A stretch of 64,000 nt of DNA. It comes from Rhizophagus irregularis. Lineage: Eukaryota > Glomeromycota > Glomeromycetes > Glomerales > Glomeraceae. This document shows positions 11,180-25,159 of this stretch, one piece after another (the stretch's first letter is position 1; each line of letters begins with the position of its first letter). Both the position numbers and the translations under genes were made by a program. Below the pieces are notes generated by a model, which ran no database searches, was not told the origin of the DNA, and saw only the letters and a program-made list of their open reading frames with translations. The stretch spans positions 2,509,001-2,573,000 of the forward strand of contig NC_089446.1 of the NCBI RefSeq assembly GCF_026210795.1. The letters are read 5' to 3'.

Positions 11180-11812
11180 ATGACCAGAGCTATAAAGAAA
11201 GCTTGTAGTAACGAAAGTAACGAAGACCTCATTAAGAAATATGGAAAGGTCCTCGATGAAGTTCAAGATACTTTAACGATCACGATCTCAAATGGGCAAA
11301 CCCCAACCGCTAACGAATTATTAATCAAGGGAGATTTGAAGAAACCCACTAATTCCAGTATGTTATGCATCAATCACCTTATCAAGACTTGCGGATTGAT
11401 GGATGAAGTTCGAAAAGTTGAAGGAACTTCAAAAAGAACTATGCAGATTACCAGGAGGCTAGGGGGGATACTATGGAAACGCATGGACTGTCACGGTCCA
11501 AACAAATTATTTTTTATCAAGCTCGCACAGGAGCTTAGACAAATCCATAAATCGAAATTTCCTAATTACAAACCAACTTCAAAGAAATCGGCAATACGAC
11601 AATTCAAATTTAAGCAATTTAAGCACGTTAATGATCACATACATATTATGAATGATCATCAGATTCAACCCAATATAACTAATCCTCAAAATTATTTACC
11701 TCAACAACAACAAATTTCACCACAATTAACACAGCAAGATTTTTCATATTCATCACCATATCAGCATGAAATCCTTTGTTATTCCGACGGAAACAACCTT
11801 TATATTTTTTAA
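11180..11812 (+). CDS. Divergent MATA-HMG-like HMG-box protein
   Basis: 210 residues. The box spans about 54-132: K-K-P-T-N-S (54-59), core W99, and F-P-N-Y-K-P at the end (127-132). It aligns with the type A boxes in layout: the N-terminal segment contains TPTANELL, like MPTANEI in the gene at 8192, followed by N-S and a C-G-L motif (71-73). The first box position, usually Arg in R-P, is Lys, and the second Pro is Thr, so it is the most diverged type A member. The tail is short, Gln/Asn-rich and ends in aromatic residues; there is no acidic repeat. Likely a nuclear DNA-binding protein with unknown target. ATG start, no intron. Confidence 0.75.
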   Translation: MTRAIKKACSNESNEDLIKKYGKVLDEVQDTLTITISNGQTPTANELLIKGDLKKPTNSSMLCINHLIKTCGLMDEVRKVEGTSKRTMQITRRLGGILWKRMDCHGPNKLFFIKLAQELRQIHKSKFPNYKPTSKKSAIRQFKFKQFKHVNDHIHIMNDHQIQPNITNPQNYLPQQQQISPQLTQQDFSYSSPYQHEILCYSDGNNLYIF

Positions 11813-12932
11813 ATTTATAAGAATTCCTTTTTTTATCTAAAAAATGTCATCAAAAAAAAATTTTATGATATTTTCCTAAGGAGTATATTTGCACCCGATT
11901 TCTTATGGAAATTTTACTATTCGGAATAATTCGTTTTTACAATTGACTTATTTAAATTATAGTACAACGGAAATGTTATTCACCTTTTTTATGATTGTAG
12001 TACTACGAAAATATTATTCACGTTTTTATTTATACTCACGTTTTATAGATCGACAAATTCAAAAATCTCAATTTATTTTAAATTTTATTCGCGTTTTTTA
12101 TTTCAAAATCACAATTTTTCTTCTTTTTTCTACGAAATTTTTCTTCGCGTTTTTATTGATTTACAAATTCAAAAATCACAAATTCATTTTTAATGGAAAT
12201 GGTATATATGTACAGTAAAAAATATATATTTTTTTCTTTCTTTTTAAATAAAATTCGTCCCCCGATAAATTCTATCGTGAAAATTTTTTTAAGATATTTG
12301 TCATATTTGTCACGTTTTTTTCAAATTATTTTGTCACATGACATGTATTATCACATGATAGACTAGAAGAGGTACGCGAGACGCAGCAACAATTAACCAA
12401 TAAAGTACTAAAAGTATTCGCCAACGACATCATTTTTTTACAGATATTTTTTTTTCTTTTTTTCTTTTTTTTCTTTAACATAGATACATCAATTAAATTT
12501 ATTGTAATTATTTTTATTTTTAAAAGAAATAAATTCAAAGAGTCAGTCACATTAATGCAATTTTATGCAGAATTTCATTAAAGAAAAAAAGAAGTTATGA
12601 ATAAATGATTATCTCTTATTACATTTTTCTATCTAGAAAGGTATTTATTAGATATACTTAGTGATAATTCTTTTTATGGTAAAAAGAAAATTAATTTTTA
12701 ATCAGTTTGAAAAATAATAATTTATTATTTCCTTTACAATGTGACCAATGAATTTCTATAGAGCGAACAAATCCCATTATTGTATGACATCATAAGCAAG
12801 AAGAAATTTATTTCTTAATACAGTAATCAAGATATATATTAACTAGAAGGATATTGAAAATTTATTATTTGAATACTCGTGAAATATTAAAAAATCAATT
12901 TATTGGTTTAAAAAATATGAAACATTATAAAA

Positions 12933-12959
<27 letters not shown>
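12933..12959. repeat. (AT)n microsatellite
   Basis: An uninterrupted AT dinucleotide run of about 13 units. Confidence 0.95.
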
Positions 12960-12965
<6 letters not shown>

Positions 12966-13580
12966 TAGAATGGCGTAAGTTTCTCCTAAAAATAACATTC
13001 CTTTTATGAGGAAGAAGTTTTTTTGAGAGATCGACATTAATTTTGCAATTTTTCATTATATTTATTAAAATGATGAAAATCGACGTAACACAACAATAAT
13101 GAAAATAATAAGCCTACAAAAAGAAAAAAAAGAAATTATTATTTATTAAAAAACATTTATATAATTAAGAGAACGTATACAAGAAATCACCAATTGAGGG
13201 AGTTACGTTACTCCCGTTTCGATAAAGATTAATTATTGGTGTTGTTTAATAAAATCAACGTCAAATAACGTGTATATATTGAGTTACGAAAACTTTTTAA
13301 AAAAATACATTACACAATTAGCACAGCCCGATTCTAAATTTTTTTTTTTTTATTAATATTATTATTATAATAATTAATTTAAAAATTTCTTTTTTTATTT
13401 GTAAAATGTTTTCATGATTTATTTTACTATTGAAGGATATGAAGGATATTTTAAATAAATAAAAATAAAATTTTAATATAATACCGATTTAATTAAAATT
13501 AAAATGAAATATCACAAATCTTTTTATACAAGGGATACAGGAAGTGATATAATAAAATATATAAAATATATACACATTAT

Positions 13581-13612
13581 ATACATACATACATACATAT
13601 ATATATATATAT
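13581..13612. repeat. (ATAC)n/(AT)n compound microsatellite
   Basis: ATAC/ACAT tetranucleotide units pass directly into AT dinucleotide units. Confidence 0.9.
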
Positions 13613-14057
13613 TATATAAATTTATGTACTTTTTATTTATTTATTTATTTTATACCGTTACTTAATATATTAAAAAATTTTTTTTTTTTTTATCATAGAT
13701 TAGTAATTTATTTTATTTTATTTTTTTTTAAATCGTAAATAATAAAAAAAAAATTTTTTTTTATATTTTTTTTATATATATATATGCATTAAAAAATCAC
13801 GAATTACGCGTATTTTATTTTTTATTTTATTTTTTCCAAATCTCTTTCACGAGATAAGATATTATTATACAACTGATAACAAAAATATATATATATATAT
13901 ATATATCATTTTAAAAAGAGTTGATTTCCCCCATTTTTTATTTCTAAAAAATAATTATTTTTTTTTTCACAAATTTTGAACTTTCCCTTTCTTTTTTTTT
14001 TTTAAAAAAAAATAAATCTTGTTTTTTAAAAAAAATAAAATCTTTGCTTTTAAAAAT

Positions 14058-14891
14058 ATGAGTTCTCTAGTAAATTCTAATTCTTGGCAAAACAAACTTA
14101 AATCATGTAAAGGAGACTATCCAACATTAAAACAACAAAAAACAATTGAAGAAAATTTTCAACGAGATGATATCTTTGGACACAAATATAACGTTAATGA
14201 TCTATTTAAACAGTTCTACAAAGTTTGGCCTGAAGAATCTCAAAGAGTAAAACCAAAAAGACAACCAAATTCTTTCATGATATTAAGAGCCGTCTTAGGA
14301 TTAGTGGCAAATGATAAAAATATTAAGTCCAAAATTGGAGATGGAACAGAACAGAGTAGGCTTGCATCGTTTATTTGGGGCGGAGCGAGTGAAAATGAAA
14401 AAAATAAATTTGAACAATTATGCTCTGAATTTAAAACATTACACCGCCAACTCTACCCTCAATACGTTTACAAACCAACTCCCAGAAATACAAAAGTTGG
14501 TTCCGTCGTGGAGATAAAAACGGCAGAATCATACCAGTCTCTTGGTATTTCAACAAGTATATCCGCTCCCATGGGTCACATAGGGCATTCTTTCCAAACA
14601 GAGATAAATGACACTTACCAACACCAAGAAGAAATGGAGATGGAAATAAATACAAGTGAATTAGATCAGCACACATTCTTTGATGGTTATTTCCCCTATG
14701 TACAATATAATAATCAACATTATTCTTCGATTTCCGTAAATTGCCCAGATCCAAATGATGGTCAAACATCATTTAGTGGCAACGTCGATCTACTCACACC
14801 ATATTTCACCACAGTCCGTCATCCTTTTGGAAGTTATCAGGATCTACAATTTCCCCGTGCGGGACAAAATAATAATAAATTTTATAAATAA
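14058..14891 (+). CDS. MATA-HMG-like HMG-box protein, type B
   Basis: 277 residues from the ATG at 14058; the open frame runs 13 codons further upstream but without an ATG. The box spans about 67-139: P-K-R-Q-P-N-S-F-M-I at the start, core W107, and Y-P-Q-Y-V-Y-K-P at the end. A G-D-G-T-x-Q-S motif (94-100) is shared with the gene at 44854 and absent from types A and C, so these two form a subfamily. The N-terminal 60 residues are not recognised. The tail is rich in Gln, Tyr and Asn, with a short Met/Glu patch (EEMEMEIN). Likely a nuclear DNA-binding regulator. It sits 2.2 kb downstream of the gene at 11180 on the same strand, but separate long A+T-rich spacers argue for individual promoters. 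No intron. Confidence 0.82.
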   Translation: MSSLVNSNSWQNKLKSCKGDYPTLKQQKTIEENFQRDDIFGHKYNVNDLFKQFYKVWPEESQRVKPKRQPNSFMILRAVLGLVANDKNIKSKIGDGTEQSRLASFIWGGASENEKNKFEQLCSEFKTLHRQLYPQYVYKPTPRNTKVGSVVEIKTAESYQSLGISTSISAPMGHIGHSFQTEINDTYQHQEEMEMEINTSELDQHTFFDGYFPYVQYNNQHYSSISVNCPDPNDGQTSFSGNVDLLTPYFTTVRHPFGSYQDLQFPRAGQNNNKFYK

Positions 14892-16139
14892 ATAAAATAA
14901 ATAAATATAAAATTTTCCTTATTTCTTTAAAAAGAGAGAAAAAAAAAAAAAAAAAAAAGAGAGCCTCTAAAGAATAATATTTTAAGCAGATTTTATTAAG
15001 CATTCAATATACGATATAATTATAATTATATATATTTAAATATGTTTTTAATTTTTTCTGCATCTCTTTAGTTGAGAGAACAAGTAAGGGTAGTAGTATT
15101 CTTCTTTAAAATTTTTAAGGTCAAAAAATATGTTTTGTAGGGAATTTTTTTTTAAAAAAAAATAAAATAAAAAAAAAAAAATGTATATTAGATATATATT
15201 TTAATGTGTGTTTTTATTAAATTTTAATATTTTAATAAAAGAAAAATAAAAATTTTTAAAAAAAGAGAAAATTTAAAAAACTCCTTTAAAAAAATGTATA
15301 TGCAGTGTAATATTAATTCCTAGAATTAAGTTTTGTACGTTTGTATCATCACACAAATTACAAATTTAGACATGATTATCAACTGAACTTTTTGCTTTGT
15401 ATTTTTTAACAAATTTGAGAAAACCTTTTATTTCTAAATTGCTTTAAAATGAGATCATAATTACGTTCTTGGTTGCATATTTATTTATAGTTCGGCCGAA
15501 GTCCGAAGGGTAATTATTGTTTGTGTTAATGTTTCATTTTTTTTCTCTTTCAAAACATTCCAAATCAAACTCACCAAAAAAATTCTGATAAATATTTTGC
15601 GGCCCGGAACGCATAAATATAATATAAATGTGTATAACGTTATGCGCAGTTAATTATAATTAATTATTTACACAAAAAATTACATAAATTTTTTTTTCTT
15701 TTTTTTTAAAAAAAAAAACTTGAGCGAAATTTTTTTTTTTTTTAAAAAAAAAGAGATTAATTATTAAGAAAATTCTATTAATATAAATGGATAATATGAA
15801 ATTTTATGTACTATATAATGCCATATTTTTTTTAAGGTTACATTTATATTTGTTCGGAACTTAATTATTGTTTAAAACTTAAAAAAAAAATAAAAATTTT
15901 TTTTTTTCGGAATAAATTTTATCCGTATGTTTTTTTAATTAGGCAATTGCGTTTTATTTTTTATCAGTTGTACAAATATAACACTGTTCTATATACATAG
16001 TAATCTTAATGATAATTTTGGGAAAGAATTTGTCAGTTTCAGTGTCGAAGAGAATGGAAAACGAATCATATAATTGGTATTTAAGGATAATATCATTCAC
16101 TCCGAGGTGCAATGGAATTATTATAAGAATAGTTCCGAT

Positions 16140-16310
16140 TCATATTGTTATAAAATATGAAAAAAGTAATAAAAAAAATATTATTATAATTTATATAAAA
16201 TATGAAAAAGTAATAAAAAATAGTTTTATAATTACAGTAATTCGAATAATCTTTATAAAATATAAAAAAAGTAATTTTATAATTACGGTAATTCGAATAA
16301 ATCATTTGTA
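16140..16310. repeat. Short degenerate tandem repeat
   Basis: Blocks of TATAAAATATGAAAAA-type sequence followed by AGTAATAAAAAA occur repeatedly. TTTTATAATTAC(A/G)GTAATTCGAATAA appears twice, about 55 bp apart. Confidence 0.6.
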
Positions 16311-17923
16311 AAATCTTTAGTATATTGTATAAACTGTGGCCGAATATTAAATCGAGTGATTAATGAATTTTCTAATCTTTTTAATCTTTTAATATTTCTT
16401 TTTGTTTCCTCATTTTAAATTTTTTTTAAAGTTTATTTTAAAAAGGCAAATCTGAATTGTAATGGTTGACTCAGAGTATTTTCATCATTTTGGATAAGAA
16501 AGCAATGGCACATGTTAATCCTTTCATTACTATCTATTTTCTACGGAAATCATGAACTCTAAATGGTTTACAAGAAGGAAAATGTATTATACTTTCATAT
16601 GATTTGATATTTTCACCTCTCCTTCTTCAAGACAAAAAAGATCTTATCTTTTATCAAAAAAAAATTATTCATTGTTAAAAAAGAAAACAAAAACAGGTCA
16701 TGAGGTCAAAAAATAACAAAATAATTATGCAATAAACATTATGCGAGTCATAATCAAAGTAATAAAATAAATATTGTTCTAAAACTTTCTGACTGATAAG
16801 ATTAAAAAAAATGAATTTTATTATATTGCTATATTAGGATTAGTTCCGGGCAATGCAGTTGCCGGGTTATCGGCAAATCTTTTATCCGATTTATTCCGAT
16901 TTATCCGATATTAAAAAAAAAAGAAATTTGTATTTTACTTTTACAAGTTCTTTTATTATTATTATTATAATAAACATATGACGCGTATTTTCTTCTTTTC
17001 TTCTAGAATATCAAATTTAGTAAAAATTAATCAATCGCGTAAGGAAATTTATTGTGAGTATGAGTTATAATTATTTCATGACTCAGAACTGACTCTGATA
17101 TTTCTGTATTTTATCATTGAATCGCGTGAATAAAAAAACTATTTAAAATAACCTGCATGTCAGATGTTCATTATCGTAAATATAATCATTTTATTAATGC
17201 ATAAATGCGGCGAAGTAAACAATATTTATTATCATTGTTTGACAAAATATACCAATCATTTATTATTAATCGATCGGTGTAATTTAATAGTACATTTTAC
17301 TTTCTCATAAAATAAATTTATAAATATCACATACTCTTGTAGTATGCCGAAATTTGCCCGCTTAAATAATTGACATATCGAACCTATGTTCTAGATTTCA
17401 TGCACTGTGGAATTAAGAACATCCGTTATAATGTTCTAAGCTAAATTTAGAAAATTGTCATTAAATCAGGTGAAATTATATAATGGGCGTTACTAATTAC
17501 CATTAAACGCGATTTTCCAAGTTAATATAAAAAAACTAATTGATTTCAATATATCCCAGTATAGGTCATCTGGTCATCTGCCCTTTTGTAATGTTATACG
17601 AAATAAAATGAATGAAAAAAAAAATCTTGTTTAATCTAGTATAATAATTATTTGACTCGGTGAAAATAATGAAAATAACTAAATATTCGGATATAAATTA
17701 AATTAATTAAAAAAGGCGTCACAATTAAATTGATGCAATATAATTTATTTATTTGTAATATAACAGGTTTTTTCACGGAAAACGGGGTCCGATAGATTTT
17801 AAGTTTGAATTTTTTTATTAAAAAAAAAAAAAAAAATTTAAAATAATAATATAATAGTAAGCAATCTGATTTGCCACAATGACGCACATGATGTGGCGTT
17901 AAATATCTTTTTTTTGGAAATCA

Positions 17924-17967
17924 TTTGTCTCCAGTCTTGTTTTAAACAGGTTTTAGCCGGAGACAAA
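17924..17967. repeat. Short inverted repeat (hairpin)
   Basis: The 9-bp arm TTTGTCTCC (17924-17932) pairs with GGAGACAAA (17959-17967) around a 26-nt loop. It is probably the remnant of a small foldback element. There is no gene nearby to regulate. Confidence 0.5.
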
Positions 17968-20900
17968 CTGCGATGATTTTTTAGCCACTGTTATTTTGTT
18001 TATACATTTTAAGCCCATTAAACCGCCACAAATGGTTAGGTACTAATAAATAATATTCAATTGCATATTTTTTCTTTCAAAATTTCTTAAAGAGAAATAT
18101 GTTATTGATAGTATTGTCTGTACTCACAAATTAAACAGGTTGTTCATATTCAATTACGGGACAAGATAGTTGATGGATGTTCTCAGTTATAACTCGGCAA
18201 CCCTCAGGGGGATTGTTTCAAATAATGGGATAGTATTTGTGGCGCATTTATAGCATTTATATGTGACAACACAGTTATCATTTCCTTTTTAAGTTTTCAT
18301 TGAAAAAATTATTTTAGTTTAAGGAGCTGCGCTAATTCTGTGTAATCATCTGGGCTGGGAATTTTTTAATCAAAAAAAAAAATCGTTTTTTTTTTAAAAA
18401 AAAAATTGATGTGCATGATTATCGTTTGATTTTTTGATCGTTATTGTTTTAATTTTTAATCGTACAACATTTAATTAAAAAAAAAATGCTGTGTTCAATG
18501 GAATTTACGAAACTTTATTTTAAAAATGGAAAGCAAATATTTTTTTTTAATCAACCCCTTTGGCTAAAATGACTCATACTATTCATATATGAAGAAATTT
18601 CCATTGAAATAATGATTATTGATGAAATATTGTTTAGATAGAATAATAATATAGAATGATTTAAATCATGAAACGTTGAACAAAAATATAAATTTATACA
18701 AGACGGACAATAATAAGACGGAACTTTTTATATAATTAGCTATTCTTTATCAAAACAAAATTAGATAAATTATATATGCATGATGCACTTTAGTGCTTTT
18801 TTTGATGATGTATATCTTCAAACAATAAACCCTTACTAGGACGCAAATCGGAATCGAAATAACGATTTGATACAATACATCAAACATAAATTATAAATTT
18901 ATCCATTACCATAAATTTCTTGATGAATGCAATCCTCCTTTATTAAGAAACAGGTCAACAAAGATTTTACATCTTAATTTGGATTTATATTATTTATATT
19001 ACAAATTTATAACCCCAAAACTTGGTCTTTTTTTTTTTGAAATTGTAATATTGTAAAAATATTGTATAATATTGTACAAAATTTTCTTCTCCATACAAAT
19101 AATCGGCGTATGAAAATTCCCCGATATAAAACTAGTTTTATTTATTTATGATTTTGCATACAATAACAAAAAATCATCATAGAAATCAGGTGTCATGTAT
19201 AGCTAGAACGCACAGATTTTGTTTCATATGCAAAATTATATTATTTTCAACCAAATTAAAAAAAAAAAGATTGATTAATTATATTTGTTTGACCCGCGTC
19301 TTTTTTTATAAAGATCTACTTTTATTGGGTACTCTTAAAGGGGGTAATTTTTTATAGAATATTCCAATCATGCAAATTCATGCTGATCACGTCTGTATTA
19401 CGTTTCTATGGAAGGTTTGCATAACATTCGAGAAAACTGTTCCATGAAGATTAATTATTGTTTCATAAAAAAAAAATCAACAAAACAAATAATTAAATAC
19501 CAGGAATTCTATCTTTTTTTTTTCATCTCATTCACCCCGTCTTCAAACAATTCCACAAAATTAATTATTTTAATTAATAACATCAATGAACATAATAAAA
19601 CATAATAAACACAAAATAATAATAGTACCTTTTTTTTTTTAGATTTACTAAAATAAGTAATTAATTTATATTTAGCTTTTCTAGAAATTAATAAAATTGA
19701 ACAGTGCAAAGAAGCATATTAACGTCACAAGGAACGCCATATTGCATCACACATATTTCATATGAAATAATTAATTGTTTTTAATATTTTGCATTGCATT
19801 AATAATACACAAAACACAAAAAAAAAACAAATCAAAAAAAAATTTTTTTTTTGTGTATCGATTGAATAATATGAAGAGTCCAATCTCAATCTTTTCTTTA
19901 ATTTAATGAATCGCTTTCCTAATTGGTTTAGTATATGTATATGCTAATTAACTAAACCTTGTATTTTTAATCATCCATTGTATAAAGGTTAAAGTTACGA
20001 ACAATTTCACTTACTTTGATTGTTTATTAGAAACATAATACAGCAGTATACCGCATACATACAATAAATATGAAAAAAGAAAAAAATTTTTTTTTCTTTA
20101 AGAAAAAAAATAAAAAAAATAAAAAAATTTTAATATCGGAATCATTGACGTAAAAAAAAAATCAAACAATATTACGCAAAATCGATTGTATCGATAATGA
20201 ACCGAAATGAAAAAAAAAAATGTAAATGTTGTGTAAATCTTGCCTGTCAAATAAATGTCAAAAAAAAAACAAAATAAGTAATTCAAAATAAATTTAACTT
20301 TTTCTTTCACAATAACAACAATATAAAGGATATTGTTAATATACAATTATTAAGCTTTTGATTTTTTTTTTTAATAACAAATAAGCATAAATATGGTATA
20401 TCAATTAATCTAATTATAAAACAAAGATATGTTTATTTGACATATGTCCTACGTGATTAGTGAAAAAAGTGGCTTATTAAATAATATAAATGGGATATTT
20501 GAGATATTCTTCTAATAGTAAACGCGTTAACTAATAGAAAATCGCGTCGCGTTCTGTTTGCGGTGTGGCTTATGGTTAATTGGCTTAGATTTCGCGAGGC
20601 GGATCAACCCGTGGCTGATATCAAAATTTGATATTAACTTTTTACACGACACATTTGAACAATTAAAACTTCTTAGAGTAAGTTGTTCAACACATACGGA
20701 AATATCAAGAATATCAAGTCAAATTTCATCTGAAATTGAACAGTTATGACATTGAACGGTTATGATCTATTTTATTTATACAAAGGTTAATACATATAAT
20801 AAAATAAATATCGCAATATATAAATTAAAATAAGCATAGGACAGTTATTTCTAATTATTGAAATTTACCAAACTTTTAGTACTGTAAAAAGTTAGCCAAA

Positions 20901-21260
20901 TAGTACAATTCTATACTAATAATTTTAGTTTTTACATTGTGTTCCAAAATTGGTACAGTACTTCAGATTCCATACTTTTACTATATATTAATTTTGATAA
21001 ATGAATTACAAATTAAAATATAGCCAATAGTAAAATTTTATTAATTTTTTTGTTGCACCTACCTGTTCATCTATCAGTTTTTATTGTCCGGGCTCAACAT
21101 TTTTTCCATTTCAGTTTCTAGTACTATTTTAAAAATTAAAATGATCATTTAATTTACACGTTATAACTGATTGTATCAACATTAACTGTTAATATTAAAA
21201 TGAGCTGATCTACAGATCGGCCAAAATTAAGGATTTATAAATTTATTCTATTTCGATTGT

Positions 21261-24200
21261 GTTACATGATCATCACGTGTAAAAAAAAAATTTTGTACTT
21301 AGATTTAGAACCATTACTTAATTTTTTTTATATAATTTAAAAATTAAATACTTTCAAAGTTATTTTTATTTATTCCTGAATTTATAACTAAAAGAAAATG
21401 AATAAACAAAAAAATTGTATTTTATTAATTACTAATATTTGGCTATTAATTAGTTATTACAATTATTTAATATTAATTTCTATTTTTCTGAATTATTATT
21501 TTTTTATTTTTTATTTATTATACTTATTATACATTTGTATTTTTTTTTTAATATATTTTCTAAAATAACATAGAATCATAGATATGTAATAAATATAATT
21601 ATTTAATTTTTAAAATTTTTTAAATTTATTGGCAAAAAATTATTAGTAAATATAAAATATTAAGAAAATTTTATTATTTTATTTTCAAATTAAAAATTTA
21701 TTAATCAGAATTTTATTATATATATTGATTAATTTTTTTTTTTATTTAACTTTAAACTTTCTAGTATTTATATATTAAAAATTTTAAAATTTGTAAAAAT
21801 ATAATATATTGTAGTTCAATAAATTTTAAAGATTTAAATAATTTATTTAAATATAATTAAATAATATTTTTTTTTTATATTTAATATAATTTATTTTAAA
21901 TTTTATTATTATAATAAAATATAAAATTCAGAATATTATATGCAATATAATATACTAATAGTTTATATACTAATAGTTAATATTACTTATAAATTTTTTT
22001 TATTTTATTTTACAACTAATAAAAAATCTCATTATATTAATATTATATATAATTTTATAATATAATATTACTATAATATTTTTATTCTTTTACAGTAATA
22101 TATAAGAATATATACTGATATTTTGGTTATATATACTAATACTTAATTTTACTTAATATTATAAATTTAGTTAATTAAATTTTAATTTGCATTATAATTT
22201 GCAAAATATTATCAGTAGTAATTATTACTATTAGTGATTTTATTAGTTTAATTTTTTAAATTTTATAAGATTAATATTAAATTAAATAATTAAATAGTAT
22301 ATATATTATTTTATATAAAATATAAAATGAATAATAAAAAATATGTATAATAATTATTTTTTTAAAAGTCATCTTAAACTTATATTATAACAATTTTTTA
22401 TAATCAGTATCACTATATATTTAAATAAATTTTCTTATATTTTTTTTATTAATAAATTAGGGAAATTACATATATTACGTAATATTCAGTTTAATATAAA
22501 CTTACTCCCCTTCCCCCTCTTGTCAGATTTAATAACCAATCAAATTTTATTATTTATAAATCATATAATCCCCCTTTGATAATTACGTAATATATGTAAA
22601 TTCCCTTAGTAATATATTTAATATATTTATAAATTATATAAATAATTACTAATAAATATTAAAATTATTTTTTTTAAAATTTCTTATATTAAATAAATGA
22701 AAATTTTTTATAGAATTATATTATGAAATTTTATTTTAATTATTATTTTATTTCTGATTGGAATTTTCTGATTGTAATAATATAATACAATAAAATTATA
22801 AAAATCTTACTTATATAATAAAAAAAGTAGATAAAATTCTTATAGTTAATCAGTTCAGAAATTGTTATAATATAATGTAAAATTGCTTATTAAAATTAGT
22901 GAATTTTGTCATATCAAAATTGTCAAAATTATTTTTTTATTTTATTATTTGCATTTTAATTAATTTTAATAATAAAATAATTTCATTATTTTGTTATAAT
23001 ATCAAAATATCAATATTTTTAATATTTTGGCAATAACCTTTTTATTTTTGGTAAACAACTTTATGCAATACTTAGTTCTATGATTTGAATGAAAACTTAT
23101 AATTGAAAACTGTTAATTTTATGAATTTTAAAATTAAATATAAGATGATTGGATTTATTTGCTTTATAGGAAAAATTTATAAATAGTATCTTTGTATAAA
23201 AAAAAAGGTGTAATGCGTTAAGATAGACTGTTTTAATAAATTATACTTTTTGAATAAAATATACCACCTAATAGTATGTATATAAAGTACTCTTTGCATG
23301 TATAATAAGTAATATGATAATTAATAATATTAGAGTAATATAAATAGTGATTTTTATTATATATATTTTTATTTCTTTTTTTATTTTAATAAATTATCAT
23401 ATACACCATACTGGCTGCAGAAAAAAAAAAAATATAAAATCACATAATTATACAAATATTATGTAAATATATTTACTATTATTATATTATTTAATAGTTT
23501 TAAAAAGAAATAATTATAAAGAAAAATTTAAAATTATTTAATAAACAAAATTATATATGTATTAAAAAAAAAATAATAATAAAAATTAACTGTATATTAC
23601 AAAAAAAATTCATTGTATTTAAATTTTAATTTAAAATTAAATTATATAAAAAATTTAATTTAAAAATTGAATAATACTCAAAAATATATTTGTAAAATAC
23701 TAAATATATAAGAAATTAAAATATAATTATTATTAAAATAATTAAAAAATTAATAGAATTACTAAAAGAATACTAATTAAAATAAATTTTTATATTAAGT
23801 AAAATATCTGAATTTTATAAAGAAAATACTATATATAATATTAAATAATAAAAATTATAAAATGCTTGAACATTACATTATATGTTCATATATTATACTA
23901 ATCAGTTAATTATTTTTTTAATTATTTTTTAGATATGTTTATTACTGTATTTTTTTTTTGTTTTTTTTTAAATCAGTTTTTTAGATATAATTGCTTTTAA
24001 TTTTAGAATTGGATAATAAGTAAGTTTTTTTTTTATCTTTTATTAACTTATTTACTTTTTTAAAAGTGATTGTTTTGGTTTATATTTTTAATAAAGATTC
24101 AAAATAAGCCTCTTTTTTTTTCTTTTTTTTTGCTTCTATTTTTCTTTTTTTTAAATACAGCTGTTTTTAGTTTTTCTTTTAATGAAAATTTAAGATGAAT

Positions 24201-25159
24201 TTTACTTTTTTTGTTTTTTTTTTTGTTTTTCTTATTTAATTACTAACCTTTTATGTTTTTTTTAAATATATACTATTAGAATACTATTTATTTTTAATAA
24301 AGGTTTTTGAAAATATAAGGTAAAATTTATATTAAAAAAAAATTTAGGTCTCTTAATAGCTTAAGGTAAAATTATATATGCAATAGATAAAGGTCTTCAG
24401 TTTTATTATTAGATAAAGTAAAAGTAATTTTTTAGTATTATAAGATAAATTTGAATATAAGTTTTTGTAAGTTTTAATATATAATAAAGTAAATTTATAT
24501 ATAAATTTTAATATTTACCTATATAAATAGAAGAATTCTAATATAATAATACCAATATTTATATTGTTGTTATACATATATGCCAATTCGTAAAATTGGC
24601 CAAATTTAAAATTTTCATAAAATTTAACTATTGTCTATTTAACAGAAATTATATTTTATAAACATCAATTAAACTTGTGTTCATATGATCCAGTTTTATT
24701 AGAAAATAAAAAAAAAATTTCAAACTATATTCAAAACTAACAATAATAACTACTTCTTTTCTCAATCACTTTTTAATCACTTTTTCGTTAAATAAACTAA
24801 AAAAGTTTGTAAGCATATACAGTAGTTATTTCTTAACTAGTAAGTAAAAGAAAAAAAATTAATACTTTCTATTTATAGGAATAAATTGTTTTTTTTTATT
24901 TTTAACTTTAGTTCTTTTTTTTTGTAAAAATATGTATAAATATAAACGTAAGTTTAGATATAGGATTTTTTTTCTTTTTTTAAATAAGTTAATTTTATAC
25001 TACTTATCTTTCATCTTTTTAAGATTTTTTATTAGTTTTATTCTATTGATATCTTAAATAGCAAGTAAAATCTTTTAATAAAGTGAAAGGAATTTAAGAC
25101 TTTTTTATAAAATATTATTTAGTAAGAAATACAATTTTTGAAAATTTTTATAGCGAATT
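21261..25159. other. A+T desert 1
   Basis: For almost 4 kb the sequence is nearly all A and T. G and C appear mainly as isolated bases, far fewer than in flanking intergenic DNA. There is no open frame of note. The only structured feature is the MITE at 22460-22605, whose C-rich interior (CCCCTTCCCCC) stands out. From about 23930 to 25090 there are many pure T-tracts and AAGTTTTTT-type words. Confidence 0.8.
22460..22605. mobile_element. 146-bp Tourist/Harbinger-like MITE
   Basis: Terminal inverted repeats run GGGAAATTACATATATTACG on the left and the reverse complement on the right (ending GTAAATTCCC), about 24 bp with one mismatch. TTA flanks both ends (22457-22459 and 22606-22608). A 3-bp TTA duplication with a GGG-starting terminus is the pattern of PIF/Harbinger MITEs. 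It has no coding capacity. Confidence 0.75.

Larger units (their letters stand above)
11813..14057. other. Intergenic region between HMG genes
   Basis: 11990-12200 holds two loose copies of a block with CGCGTTTTTATT and ACAAATTCAAAAATC. The rest is A+T-rich, with microsatellites at 12933-12959 and 13581-13612 and an AT run at about 13885-13907. No coding sequence is supported. Confidence 0.6.
14892..21260. other. Long intergenic region without supported genes
   Basis: A+T-rich with many T-run/A-run junctions (15149, 15700, 15731, 18387). A loose tandem repeat (16140-16310) and a short hairpin (17924-17967) are listed. A Zisupton-free, GC-richer patch at 20535-20640 has a partial open frame but no ATG and no family resemblance. 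Other frames of 60-80 codons are low-complexity hydrophobic or Lys/Asn runs and are not called. Confidence 0.6.

Noticed and set aside
14019-14057. 13-codon N-terminal extension of the type B gene at 14058
   Set aside because: The extension begins at TTG and lies in a T/A homopolymer leader. The first ATG is at 14058.
19148-20346. Several hydrophobic or Lys/Asn-rich frames of 65-82 codons
   Set aside because: Composition follows the local T-runs and A-runs; no motif, no neighbour logic.
20558-20749. 63-codon frame and tRNA-like words in a GC-richer patch
   Set aside because: The frame has no ATG start. The TGGC...TTGG and GGATCAACCC words do not form a tRNA cloverleaf when I try to pair the arms.
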